From assembly GCA_044357775.1 (NCBI GenBank), contig JBIKOX010000013.1:1-27665 (forward strand): a stretch of DNA of 27,665 nucleotides, read 5' to 3'. The notes below the pieces were generated by a model that had not been told where the DNA came from, ran no database searches, and saw nothing but the letters and a program-made list of their open reading frames with translations. Below, one piece after another: positions 7,781 through 15,173 of the stretch. Positions within the stretch are counted from its first letter, which is position 1, and each line of letters starts with the position of its first letter. Source of the DNA: UBA4416 sp044357775. GTDB lineage: Bacteria > Bacteroidota > Bacteroidia > B-17B0 > Aurantibacillaceae. The position numbers and the translations under genes are program-made.

Positions 7781-9109
7781 TTATCTGGCGTTAAATAGCC
7801 AACCACTTGGGTCTGTAGTTTTTTGACCTTTCCAAATTTGAAGGTTCATACTTGTTTTCCCATCTTCTTCTAAAATAGTGCCAATGGCTTGTTTAATAGT
7901 TACTTTAGCGCCTTGTTTTACAAACACCTCGCCAATATTACTGTAAACGCTGAGGTACTCGCCGTGTCTTATAATAATCAATTTACCACCTGTTGGCGAT
8001 ATGGCTATGCTTGTTACCTCCCCGGCAAAAACAGAACGCGCTTGAGACCCTTTATTCGTGCAAATTTCTACACCATTGTTATTCATCATAAAGCCTTTTA
8101 TTGCAGGATGCTCGTATTCGCCATAAGGCTGACAAATAACACCTTTTACAACTGGCCACGGCAATTTACCTCTGCTGCTAGAAAAATCTGCACCAACAGC
8201 TTCTGCTTCAGCGGTTAATTCGGGTGCGGTTGCCTTTGTTTCTGTTTTAGTTTTAGAAGCTTTAATTTTAGTTTTATTTTTTTCTGATTTTTCTGCCTTT
8301 GCAAGTTTTTCAGCTGCAATTCTGTTCGACTCCTCTAGTTTTCTTCTTATCTCTGCTTCAATTAAACGCTTGATGGCAATTTGCAAATTTTCCGCATCAC
8401 GTTTCTTCTTTTCTAATTCCTGTTTCAGTTCTTTTTCTTGCTGCTGTAATTCACTTAACACAATTTCTTGCTGCTGCTTTTCGCCATCTAATTGAGTTTT
8501 TTCATTTTTTTCATTTCCCAACAATACATTTTTTTGATGTCTTTGATCCTGTAATACATTTAATTTATTTGTCAAAATTAATTGTGTGGCTGTAATTTCA
8601 TCTGCTTGTTTTTTTCTAAAAGTAGCATATTGCTGAAAATATTTTATTCGCATGTAGGCCTGATTAAAATTACCAGAAGAAAATAAAAACATTATTTTAG
8701 TGTACGAATCTTGATTCCGTTGCGCAAAATAAATCATCTTAGCGTATTCCGTTTTTAATTTTTCTAAGCTTGCTTTTAGCGCGTTTACTTGATTAGTATT
8801 ATCAATAATTACAGAGTTTAATTGCGATAATTCACTATTAATGGTATTAATTAATTCCTCTCGCACTTTTATTTTTGTATTAATAACTACAATGGTATTA
8901 ATTTGCGATTTTTTACTTGCCTTTGTTTGGCTCAATTGCGAATTAAGTTGCTTGATATCATCATTCAACTTATTTTTTTTGCTTAGTAAATCTTTTTGCG
9001 AAGGTTGAGGTTTTGTTTGCGCTAATAAACAAGTTGATACAATACTACATAAGAAAATAACGCATAAGTAAACGCTAATTTTATTCTTTTTTGATTGGTA
9101 TAGGATCAT
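7781..9109 (-). CDS. EnvC-like murein hydrolase activator with degenerate LytM domain
   Basis: The 442-residue protein has an N-terminal signal peptide ending near LLAQ (residue 31), a long coiled coil (about 38-275), a Lys/Thr/Ala-rich linker (275-305) and a C-terminal M23/LytM domain (about 315-440). In the LytM domain all Zn ligands of active peptidases are lost: the HxGxD-type motif reads NNNGVEI (344-350), YAHL reads YLSVYS, and the final HLHFE-type motif reads MNLQIW (421-426). It should therefore be catalytically dead and act like E. coli EnvC, which switches on amidases at the division site. It overlaps the upstream DUF4292 gene by 29 bases, so translation is probably coupled. It is the last gene of its operon and converges on trpS. 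Confidence 0.85.
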   Translation of the reverse strand: MILYQSKKNKISVYLCVIFLCSIVSTCLLAQTKPQPSQKDLLSKKNKLNDDIKQLNSQLSQTKASKKSQINTIVVINTKIKVREELINTINSELSQLNSVIIDNTNQVNALKASLEKLKTEYAKMIYFAQRNQDSYTKIMFLFSSGNFNQAYMRIKYFQQYATFRKKQADEITATQLILTNKLNVLQDQRHQKNVLLGNEKNEKTQLDGEKQQQEIVLSELQQQEKELKQELEKKKRDAENLQIAIKRLIEAEIRRKLEESNRIAAEKLAKAEKSEKNKTKIKASKTKTETKATAPELTAEAEAVGADFSSSRGKLPWPVVKGVICQPYGEYEHPAIKGFMMNNNGVEICTNKGSQARSVFAGEVTSIAISPTGGKLIIIRHGEYLSVYSNIGEVFVKQGAKVTIKQAIGTILEEDGKTSMNLQIWKGQKTTDPSGWLFNAR

Positions 9110-9959
9110 AGTTTTTTGGGATATTCAGCGTTAGTTTTTGTGGCTGATTAATCTCCATGCGAACATAGTTAATTTTAAGGTCTATTTTCTTCTCTGCCTT
9201 TATCTCAATATTAACAAGGTGCGGTGCAAAAATAGAATCTGACACATGAAATTTTTCATATTTTGCATGAAAACTTCTGTTAGTAGCCACATCTTCAAAA
9301 TCATTATTAATTATTTTATAATTTTCCGGATCTAGGCGCATCATTTGTAAAGATCGTTTTAATGAATCTTGCCCATTGCTAATTCGACGCAACTTGCGTT
9401 TACGCTCAGTACTTAGCAGATAGTTACAGTTGTCTCTATCAATCACCGGTTTCATTTTGCTGTCATCATCATCAAAATCTGCACTATTACCAATTAGTGC
9501 GGCTTGTATTAAATCAAAATCTAAATCAGCATTTAATAATTGGTTGATATAATTAAAATCACCTTTAAAATATTGTTTTTTAACATATACAACCATTTTT
9601 ACCGAATCTCTCGTAATTAATAATTTTGCAATATCAATCAATCCAATGGCTTGGATCGAAATCCACATAGCACTATCTCGTTTTGCTTTTACTCTGATAT
9701 CTAATTTATGATCTTCGCCATCAATTAAAACTTCTACATCTGCTTTTGCATAAATCCACTCATATTTTAATTCGTTCTCCTTAATATGTCGTGATAAAGT
9801 TTTAGCAGTTTTAAAAGATAAACGACATTTACCAAGTGTATCTTGCACAGAAATGACAGCAGTTTGTTGCGCATGTTTTTTTGATTTGCATGACAAACCA
9901 AAAAATAGCATACTGCAAATGCAAATGAATGGCAAAGAAATATATATTTTTTTAATCAT
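9081..9959 (-). CDS. DUF4292 lipoprotein, possible LolB-like protein
   Basis: The 292-residue protein begins with a signal peptide and lipobox FGLSC (acylated Cys24), so it is a lipoprotein. The mature part is rich in beta strands with alternating hydrophobic residues (for example YEWIYAKADVEVLIDGE), as in the DUF4292 family. The order of strands and helices in residues 45-160 (basic strands, a short hydrophobic strand, then FDLIQAALIGN) recalls LolA/LolB folds. A role in lipoprotein insertion or outer-membrane assembly is therefore possible but inferred. It overlaps the TPR gene by 8 bases and the EnvC-like gene by 29 bases, which indicates tight co-translation. This gene trio is conserved in Bacteroidota from memory. 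Confidence 0.75.
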   Translation of the reverse strand: MIKKIYISLPFICICSMLFFGLSCKSKKHAQQTAVISVQDTLGKCRLSFKTAKTLSRHIKENELKYEWIYAKADVEVLIDGEDHKLDIRVKAKRDSAMWISIQAIGLIDIAKLLITRDSVKMVVYVKKQYFKGDFNYINQLLNADLDFDLIQAALIGNSADFDDDDSKMKPVIDRDNCNYLLSTERKRKLRRISNGQDSLKRSLQMMRLDPENYKIINNDFEDVATNRSFHAKYEKFHVSDSIFAPHLVNIEIKAEKKIDLKINYVRMEINQPQKLTLNIPKNYDPIPIKKE

Positions 9960-11700
9960 TTAATTTCTTTTCTGCTATTTTCTTTTCTAAAAACTCAGTT
10001 CCTTGACCAGCAATTTGGGCTTCTTTCCATTTACTAAGTGCCTCTTCTTTCTTATCTAATTTATACAAAACATCACCATAGTGTTCTACTATTACTGCAT
10101 TTTTATTGCCCATATTTGATGCTTTTGCAAGCCAAATTTCAGCGTCCTTATATTTACCAAGTTGGTATAATATCCAACCATATGTGTCAATGTATGATCT
10201 ATTATTTGGAGATAGTTCGTTACTGCGTCTCGAAAATTTTTCGGCCTTTTCTAATTTATCTTTTCTTAAGGATAAATAATAGGCGTAGTTATTTAATATA
10301 GATGAATTATCGGGTTCAACTTTTAAAGCATCTTCAAAAGCTTTATCAGATTTTTCATATGCTTTTGAATAATTGTAAGCTTCGCCCAAATTAGAATAAA
10401 ACTGAGTTAAAAGTGGGTTATTTTCAATCACAAACTCTAAACCATCATTTAAGGATTGAATGGCTTTTGTGTAATTTTTGAGAGTCATATTTGAAATCCC
10501 ATTAAAAAAGTAGGGTAAGGATTGATTTGGAAACAAATCCATAGATTCATTGCTGTGCGATTCTAATGAAACATATTCCCCTAATTCCGATTCTACAATC
10601 ATTAATTGATTCCATATAGCAAAATTATTTTTGTCAAGTTTTGCTGCAATTTCATATTCACTTTGCGCTTCCTTAAGTTTTTTTTCTCGCAATAAAAAAT
10701 CTCCACAAATACTATGAATATCTGCTGAATTTCCATGTAATTTTAAAGCAATTTCACAAAGCTCTTCAGCTTGCTTTTTATAACTATCATTAGCTTCTGA
10801 TAACTCATAGTATGAAATTAAAATTTTAGCTTTAGCTTCTGCTTCCAAATCAGGGCTTAGCATAGCAATTTTTATCTCCTTATTAAATTGTTCTACATCG
10901 TTTTGAGATTTGTAATAATCGGCTAGTGCCAAATGAACAAATGGATTTATAGAATCAATTTTTAAAATTTGCTGGTAAGTTGTCATTGCTTTATCATTTT
11001 GATGCAGCTCTAAATAAAACTCTGCTAAAAAAGTGTAGTACCTTGCTTCAGTTGGATTTGATTCAATCAACTTTTTAAATTCAAGTTCTACTTCATTATT
11101 TTTTTTAAGTTGTTTGAGTAATTTTATTTTATTTAATGTAAAAGTTTCATTTTGTCCAAATTTAGTTTCTAGCTCGTCATAGGTTTTATAGGATTTTTCA
11201 TAATTTCCGCAATACATATATTCGGCAGCTAATCCTTCGTAAAATTCGGCACGATTTGGATAGTTTTTAATTAGGTTTGAATAAACAGAAGCTGCTTGCT
11301 CAAACAATCGCTTATTATGAAGGCATTCAATAAACAAAAGTTGATACCATTCGTTTTGCGGTTCTGCTTGGGCACATTCTCTTCCAAATTTTAATGCTTG
11401 GTCATACAATCCATTGTACCTATAAATATTAGCTAACTCGTATTTAACAGCAGCAGAGGATGGGTTAATCTTTAAACAATCTTTAAATTTATTTTCCGCA
11501 AGCTCAATATTACCCTTCATGCGCTCCTTACATCCCTCAATAAAATTATAAGAAAAATTAAGTTGTTGCTCTTCTGTAATAGTAGCGGCACTATTTTTTT
11601 TACTAACAGATTTTGCGCTTTGTTTGCTTGATTTACAAGAACTAATAACAACTACGATGCATAGAAGTAATATTGATAAAATATATTTTTTTGACTTCAA
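9952..11700 (-). CDS. TPR-repeat lipoprotein
   Basis: The 582-residue protein has a signal peptide with lipobox VISSC (Cys22), a short Ser/Lys-rich tether, and then tandem tetratricopeptide repeats over nearly the whole length (about residues 50-560). Clear units include AAVKYELANIYRYNGLYDQA, YEGLAAEYMYCGNYEKSYK and SNLGEAYNYSKAYEKSDKAF. TPR arrays bind partner proteins, so this is probably a periplasmic scaffold; the partner is unknown. It sits 55 bases after the nucleotidyltransferase gene and overlaps DUF4292 by 8 bases. I do not recognise a specific named orthologue. Confidence 0.85.
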   Translation of the reverse strand: MKSKKYILSILLLCIVVVISSCKSSKQSAKSVSKKNSAATITEEQQLNFSYNFIEGCKERMKGNIELAENKFKDCLKINPSSAAVKYELANIYRYNGLYDQALKFGRECAQAEPQNEWYQLLFIECLHNKRLFEQAASVYSNLIKNYPNRAEFYEGLAAEYMYCGNYEKSYKTYDELETKFGQNETFTLNKIKLLKQLKKNNEVELEFKKLIESNPTEARYYTFLAEFYLELHQNDKAMTTYQQILKIDSINPFVHLALADYYKSQNDVEQFNKEIKIAMLSPDLEAEAKAKILISYYELSEANDSYKKQAEELCEIALKLHGNSADIHSICGDFLLREKKLKEAQSEYEIAAKLDKNNFAIWNQLMIVESELGEYVSLESHSNESMDLFPNQSLPYFFNGISNMTLKNYTKAIQSLNDGLEFVIENNPLLTQFYSNLGEAYNYSKAYEKSDKAFEDALKVEPDNSSILNNYAYYLSLRKDKLEKAEKFSRRSNELSPNNRSYIDTYGWILYQLGKYKDAEIWLAKASNMGNKNAVIVEHYGDVLYKLDKKEEALSKWKEAQIAGQGTEFLEKKIAEKKLND

Positions 11701-11755
11701 TTTTTTCTTACATCAATTACTTGAAATGTGGATTAACATTTTAAAAAGTTAGTTA

Positions 11756-12766
11756 TTAAAAAGTAATAGTTGTAAAATCACTTATACTCAAATTCAAAGA
11801 TCTCCCTTTAACTTCAGCGCCTTCACCAATCATACTATTTTCTATAATGGCATGACTTAATTTTGTGCTTGCTTGAATAATACTATTTTTTACAACAGCA
11901 TCATTAATCACGCTATTTGCTCCGATGGAAACATGAGGCCCAATAATAGAATTTTTAATAACCACATTATTTCCTATAAAACACGGCTCTAAAATTATAC
12001 TATTTTCTGTGCTAATATTTACTCCTTTCAATTCAGTAGTTTCTCTATCAAATTCCAACACACGTTGATTGGTATACACAGTGGCATCTTTATTTCCGCA
12101 ATCAAGCCATTCGGTAACTTTGCCAGGAGTAAATGCAATGCCTTTTTGCTTCATGTTTTCAAGCGCATTGGTTAACTGATACTCTCCTTTTTCGGTAACA
12201 TTGTTATCCAATAGGTATTGTAATTCTTTTTTCAGATTGTCGCCGTCTTTAAAATAATAAATTCCAATTATGGCAAGATTACTTACAGGAGTTTGAGGTT
12301 TTTCAATAAAATCAGTTATTACACCAGCATCATTTAATTTTACAACACCAAACTGCCTTGGATCCTCAATGCTTTGAACCCATATAACACCTTCCTGGTT
12401 TGTATCCATTACAAAATCTGCTTTAAATAAGGTATCTGCAAATGCTACAACCGTTTTACCCGCAATAGATTCTTTTGCACACATAATAGCGTGAGCAGTT
12501 CCTAAGGCTTTTTCTTGATAACAAATGGTTCCTTTTGCTCCTTGACTTTCAGCAATTTTAATTAAATTATCTTCAACTTCTTTTCCAAAATCAGAACCAA
12601 TTACAAAGGCAATTTCATCAACTTTTTCGCCACAAACTTTGGTAATATCTTCTACGAGACGCTGAATTATTGGTTTTCCTGCAACATTGATTAATGGTTT
12701 TGGAACAGTTAATGTATGCGGCCGCATACGCTTTCCTTTGCCTGCCATTGGAATAATAATCTTCAT
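11756..12766 (-). CDS. Sugar-1-phosphate nucleotidyltransferase with left-handed beta-helix domain
   Basis: The 336-residue protein starts with the pyrophosphorylase signature MAGKGKRMRPHTLTVPKPL (residues 7-25), which binds the nucleotide and Mg2+. The GT-A-like nucleotidyltransferase domain spans about 1-235, with the substrate-site stretches FADTLF and VIEKP-like DFIEKPQTP. Residues 245-336 are hexapeptide repeats of a left-handed beta-helix, as in GlmU and related enzymes. It makes an NDP-sugar from NTP and a sugar 1-phosphate, but the sugar and nucleotide cannot be told; RmlA-, GlmU- and GDP-Man-type activities are all open. It is the first gene of the operon running to the EnvC-like gene. 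I recognise no extra acetyltransferase catalytic residue. Confidence 0.85.
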   Translation of the reverse strand: MKIIIPMAGKGKRMRPHTLTVPKPLINVAGKPIIQRLVEDITKVCGEKVDEIAFVIGSDFGKEVEDNLIKIAESQGAKGTICYQEKALGTAHAIMCAKESIAGKTVVAFADTLFKADFVMDTNQEGVIWVQSIEDPRQFGVVKLNDAGVITDFIEKPQTPVSNLAIIGIYYFKDGDNLKKELQYLLDNNVTEKGEYQLTNALENMKQKGIAFTPGKVTEWLDCGNKDATVYTNQRVLEFDRETTELKGVNISTENSIILEPCFIGNNVVIKNSIIGPHVSIGANSVINDAVVKNSIIQASTKLSHAIIENSMIGEGAEVKGRSLNLSISDFTTITF

Positions 12767-12797
12767 AAATCTATTTTAATTCTGTGATAACTAGAAA

Positions 12798-12831
12798 CAA
12801 ATATAATATTAAAAAATTGAGATTTTATCAA
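12798..12831 (-). promoter_or_regulatory. Candidate promoter of the nucleotidyltransferase-TPR-DUF4292-EnvC operon
   Basis: On the minus strand TATATTTG (12805-12798) matches the -7 box TAnnTTTG. The nearest TTG (12831-12829) lies 23 bases upstream, longer than the 19-20 seen elsewhere in the window, so the call is weaker. The predicted start is near 12793, giving a leader of about 26 bases. Confidence 0.4.
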
Positions 12832-12945
12832 ATTTTTGTTGCGCGTGTCGTTAAAATAATAGAAATAAAAAGTAATTATAACTTACTTTTTTTAAAACAG
12901 CTTTCACTTAAATAAGTATAAAATGGCAAGCAAAAAAATATCTAA

Positions 12946-13734
12946 TTATAAACAACCTGTTCTTCCTCCATCAACTGGCAAGTTAATGCCATTAATGTAA
13001 GATGCTGCTGGAGAAGCCAAAAAGGCAACAGCGTTTGCAATTTCAGATGCTTCTGCAAAACGTCCCATTGGTATCTCTGAAATCATTTCATTTGTAACTG
13101 ATTCAAGAGCGTGGCCAGTTTTTGAAGATTTATTTTCGATAATTGTTTTTAAACGAATGGTGGAAGTTGCGCCAGGTAGCACATTATTAACGGTGATATT
13201 ATATTTACCTAATTCTCCAGCTAGAGTTTTAGCCCAGTTAGCTACAGCAGCTCTGATCGTATTTGAAACACCTAAATTTGCTAACGGTTGTTTTACTGAT
13301 GTTGAAATAATATTGATAATTCGTCCGTACTTAGCATTCTTCATTCCATCTATACAAGCTTGCGCTAGAATATGATTACAAATTAAATGATTGTTAAATG
13401 CTGATAAAAACTCTTCGCCTTTCGCTAAATGAATGGGTCCAGCTGCAGGACCACCAGTATTATTTACCAATATATGAACGATTGGTTGACGCTGCAAATA
13501 GGCATCTACTATTTGTTTTAATTCAATTGGCTTACTAAAATCTACACATAAGTAAGAGTGAAGTTGACCAGCAGTTGTGCTTAATTGCAATTTAGTTTCT
13601 TTTAACGCTTCTTCATTACGAGCAATTAACGTAACGCTTGCACCTAAGTTTGCTAATTCTATAGCGATAGCTTTACCAATTCCTTGCGTGCTACCACATA
13701 CTATTGCTTGTTTATTTTTTAAATCTAAATTCAT
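12946..13734 (-). CDS. SDR-family protein with atypical active site
   Basis: The 262-residue protein has the SDR Rossmann fold: cofactor motif GSTQGIG (14-20), NNTGG (91-95) in place of NNAG, the Ser in IISTS (S144), and the C-terminal PVDGG. The usual catalytic YxxxK is absent: the aligned segment reads SNTIR (157-161), with Ser for Tyr and Arg for Lys. A group of FabG-like SDRs with this kind of site is known to me from memory, but its chemistry is unclear. The Arg in TLIARN (39) suggests NADP(H) preference. It lies 99 bases after the kdsC-like gene, with no strong promoter in that gap, so it may be the operon's last gene or have its own promoter. Function is not assigned. Confidence 0.8.
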   Translation of the reverse strand: MNLDLKNKQAIVCGSTQGIGKAIAIELANLGASVTLIARNEEALKETKLQLSTTAGQLHSYLCVDFSKPIELKQIVDAYLQRQPIVHILVNNTGGPAAGPIHLAKGEEFLSAFNNHLICNHILAQACIDGMKNAKYGRIINIISTSVKQPLANLGVSNTIRAAVANWAKTLAGELGKYNITVNNVLPGATSTIRLKTIIENKSSKTGHALESVTNEMISEIPMGRFAEASEIANAVAFLASPAASYINGINLPVDGGRTGCL

Positions 13735-13833
13735 ACAATGTGATTATTAAAACCCGAAGATACAAATACTTATCCTAAATAAAAGACTGCAATTATTATA
13801 TCTATTCTGCTTTATCTAAAACTCGATTACTAT

Positions 13834-14346
13834 TTACCAACCTGCTATTTCCCACTTTCCTTGCGAACGCATCACTTGTTCAATAATATCTCTAGCACAA
13901 CCTTCACCACCATTTCTATTTGAAATATAAATTGATATTTCTTTTATTTCGTGCGCTGAATTATTAGGGCATGAAGCTATCCCAACCCTATGCATCACTT
14001 CATAATCAGGCAAATCATCGCCCATGTATAAAATTTCTTCTTCGTTTAAATTGTGTTCGTTTATATAATCTTTGTAGCATTGCAATTTATCGTGTTGTGA
14101 TAAAAATACATCAGCAATTCCTAAAGCATGTAACGCTTTTTTTACAACCTGACTATTTCCTCCTGTTATAATGGCAACTCGGTATCCTTTTTTAACGGCT
14201 AATTGTAAAGCATAGCCATCTTTAGAATTCATATTTCGAACAAATTCTCCATTCTCCATTAAAAATACTTGACCATTTGTTAATACACCATCCACATCAA
14301 AGAGTAAAGTTTTAATGCGCGTTAATTTTCGTTTGAAGTTTTCCAT
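13834..14346 (-). CDS. kdsC: KdsC-like HAD phosphatase
   Basis: The 170-residue protein has the HAD nucleophile motif FDVDGVLT (D17, D19), the Thr in ITGG (61), a conserved Lys (87) and the Mg2+-binding GDDLPD (D110, D111). It has no cap domain, matching the small tetrameric KdsC type that removes phosphate from Kdo-8-phosphate in lipopolysaccharide core synthesis. The C-terminal NRNGGEGCARD segment is also diagnostic of KdsC-like enzymes. It starts 17 bases after the DUF2520 gene ends. kdsA and kdsB are not in the window, so the substrate is inferred from family only. Confidence 0.86.
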   Translation of the reverse strand: MENFKRKLTRIKTLLFDVDGVLTNGQVFLMENGEFVRNMNSKDGYALQLAVKKGYRVAIITGGNSQVVKKALHALGIADVFLSQHDKLQCYKDYINEHNLNEEEILYMGDDLPDYEVMHRVGIASCPNNSAHEIKEISIYISNRNGGEGCARDIIEQVMRSQGKWEIAGW

Positions 14347-14363
14347 GAATTAATTTGAATTTA

Positions 14364-15164
14364 TTATTTAGATTTTTGTTGAGATTCAATTAAATCAGAA
14401 AGTGTTTTGTAAACTTTAGTTAATTGCTTATCTGATTTTAATATAGCTAAATGCTTTTTCATAACCTTTGTATCGTTGCGCATTGCGGGGCCTGTTTGCG
14501 ATTTTAACGGATGATTATCTTTTAATTTCTCGAACGATTGTAACATGATGGGTACTAAAAGTTCAGTGTCTTTTTTACTTAGATTTTTTTCAATGATTTC
14601 ATAAGCTGTAGCATACATTGCATTGGTAAAGTTACAAGCAAAAACTGCTGCTAAATGAATTTGCAATCTATTTTTGGATGTGACAACTTTTACTTTTTGG
14701 GAAATTGAATCAGCTATTTTCTTAATTTTTGCTAAGGTTTGTTTTGAATTTGCTTCAATCAATAAAGGAGTTTTTTTCCAATCGATAATGGCTTTCTGAA
14801 AAAAAGTTTGTAATGGATAATATACCCCTATTGATTCAGATGCTTGCATTAATGTTTTCATTTCAACACTGCCTGAGGTATGAACAACTATGCCCTTTAA
14901 TTTTAAGAGAGTTAAATTTTTTACTACTTCAACTATTGAATCATCTTTAACAGCTATAATGTATATATCAGCATTTGTATTAATGGCATTATATGATGTT
15001 GCTAAATTAATGGCAAAATGTTGTGCATAACGTTTAGCTTCTTTAGTATTTTGGTGATTAAAAACTTGAAGTAATGTTATATTTTGATGTTCCTTAAATG
15101 AATCTGCAATATGATAGGCAACATTGCCTGTTCCAATAATGACTATGTTAATAGAGTTGCTCAA
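14364..15164 (-). CDS. Rossmann-fold protein with DUF2520 domain
   Basis: The 266-residue protein begins with the dinucleotide-binding motif IIGTGNVAYHIA (9-20), followed by a Rossmann half (about 1-125) and a helical DUF2520 half (about 130-260). The helical half contains FACNFTNAMY and a C-terminal SQTGPAMRND, which are markers of this family. It resembles F420/NADP oxidoreductase-type and 6-phosphogluconate-type dehydrogenases. No substrate is known to me. It starts 9 bases after ccmF ends and is followed 17 bases later by the kdsC-like gene, so all three are probably one transcript. That looks like a mixed housekeeping operon rather than a role in cytochrome assembly. Confidence 0.8.
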   Translation of the reverse strand: MSNSINIVIIGTGNVAYHIADSFKEHQNITLLQVFNHQNTKEAKRYAQHFAINLATSYNAINTNADIYIIAVKDDSIVEVVKNLTLLKLKGIVVHTSGSVEMKTLMQASESIGVYYPLQTFFQKAIIDWKKTPLLIEANSKQTLAKIKKIADSISQKVKVVTSKNRLQIHLAAVFACNFTNAMYATAYEIIEKNLSKKDTELLVPIMLQSFEKLKDNHPLKSQTGPAMRNDTKVMKKHLAILKSDKQLTKVYKTLSDLIESQQKSK

Positions 15165-15173
15165 AAGATTATA

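Noticed and set aside
7781..9109. Active M23 endopeptidase
   Set aside because: All zinc ligands are replaced, so I call it a regulator, not an enzyme.
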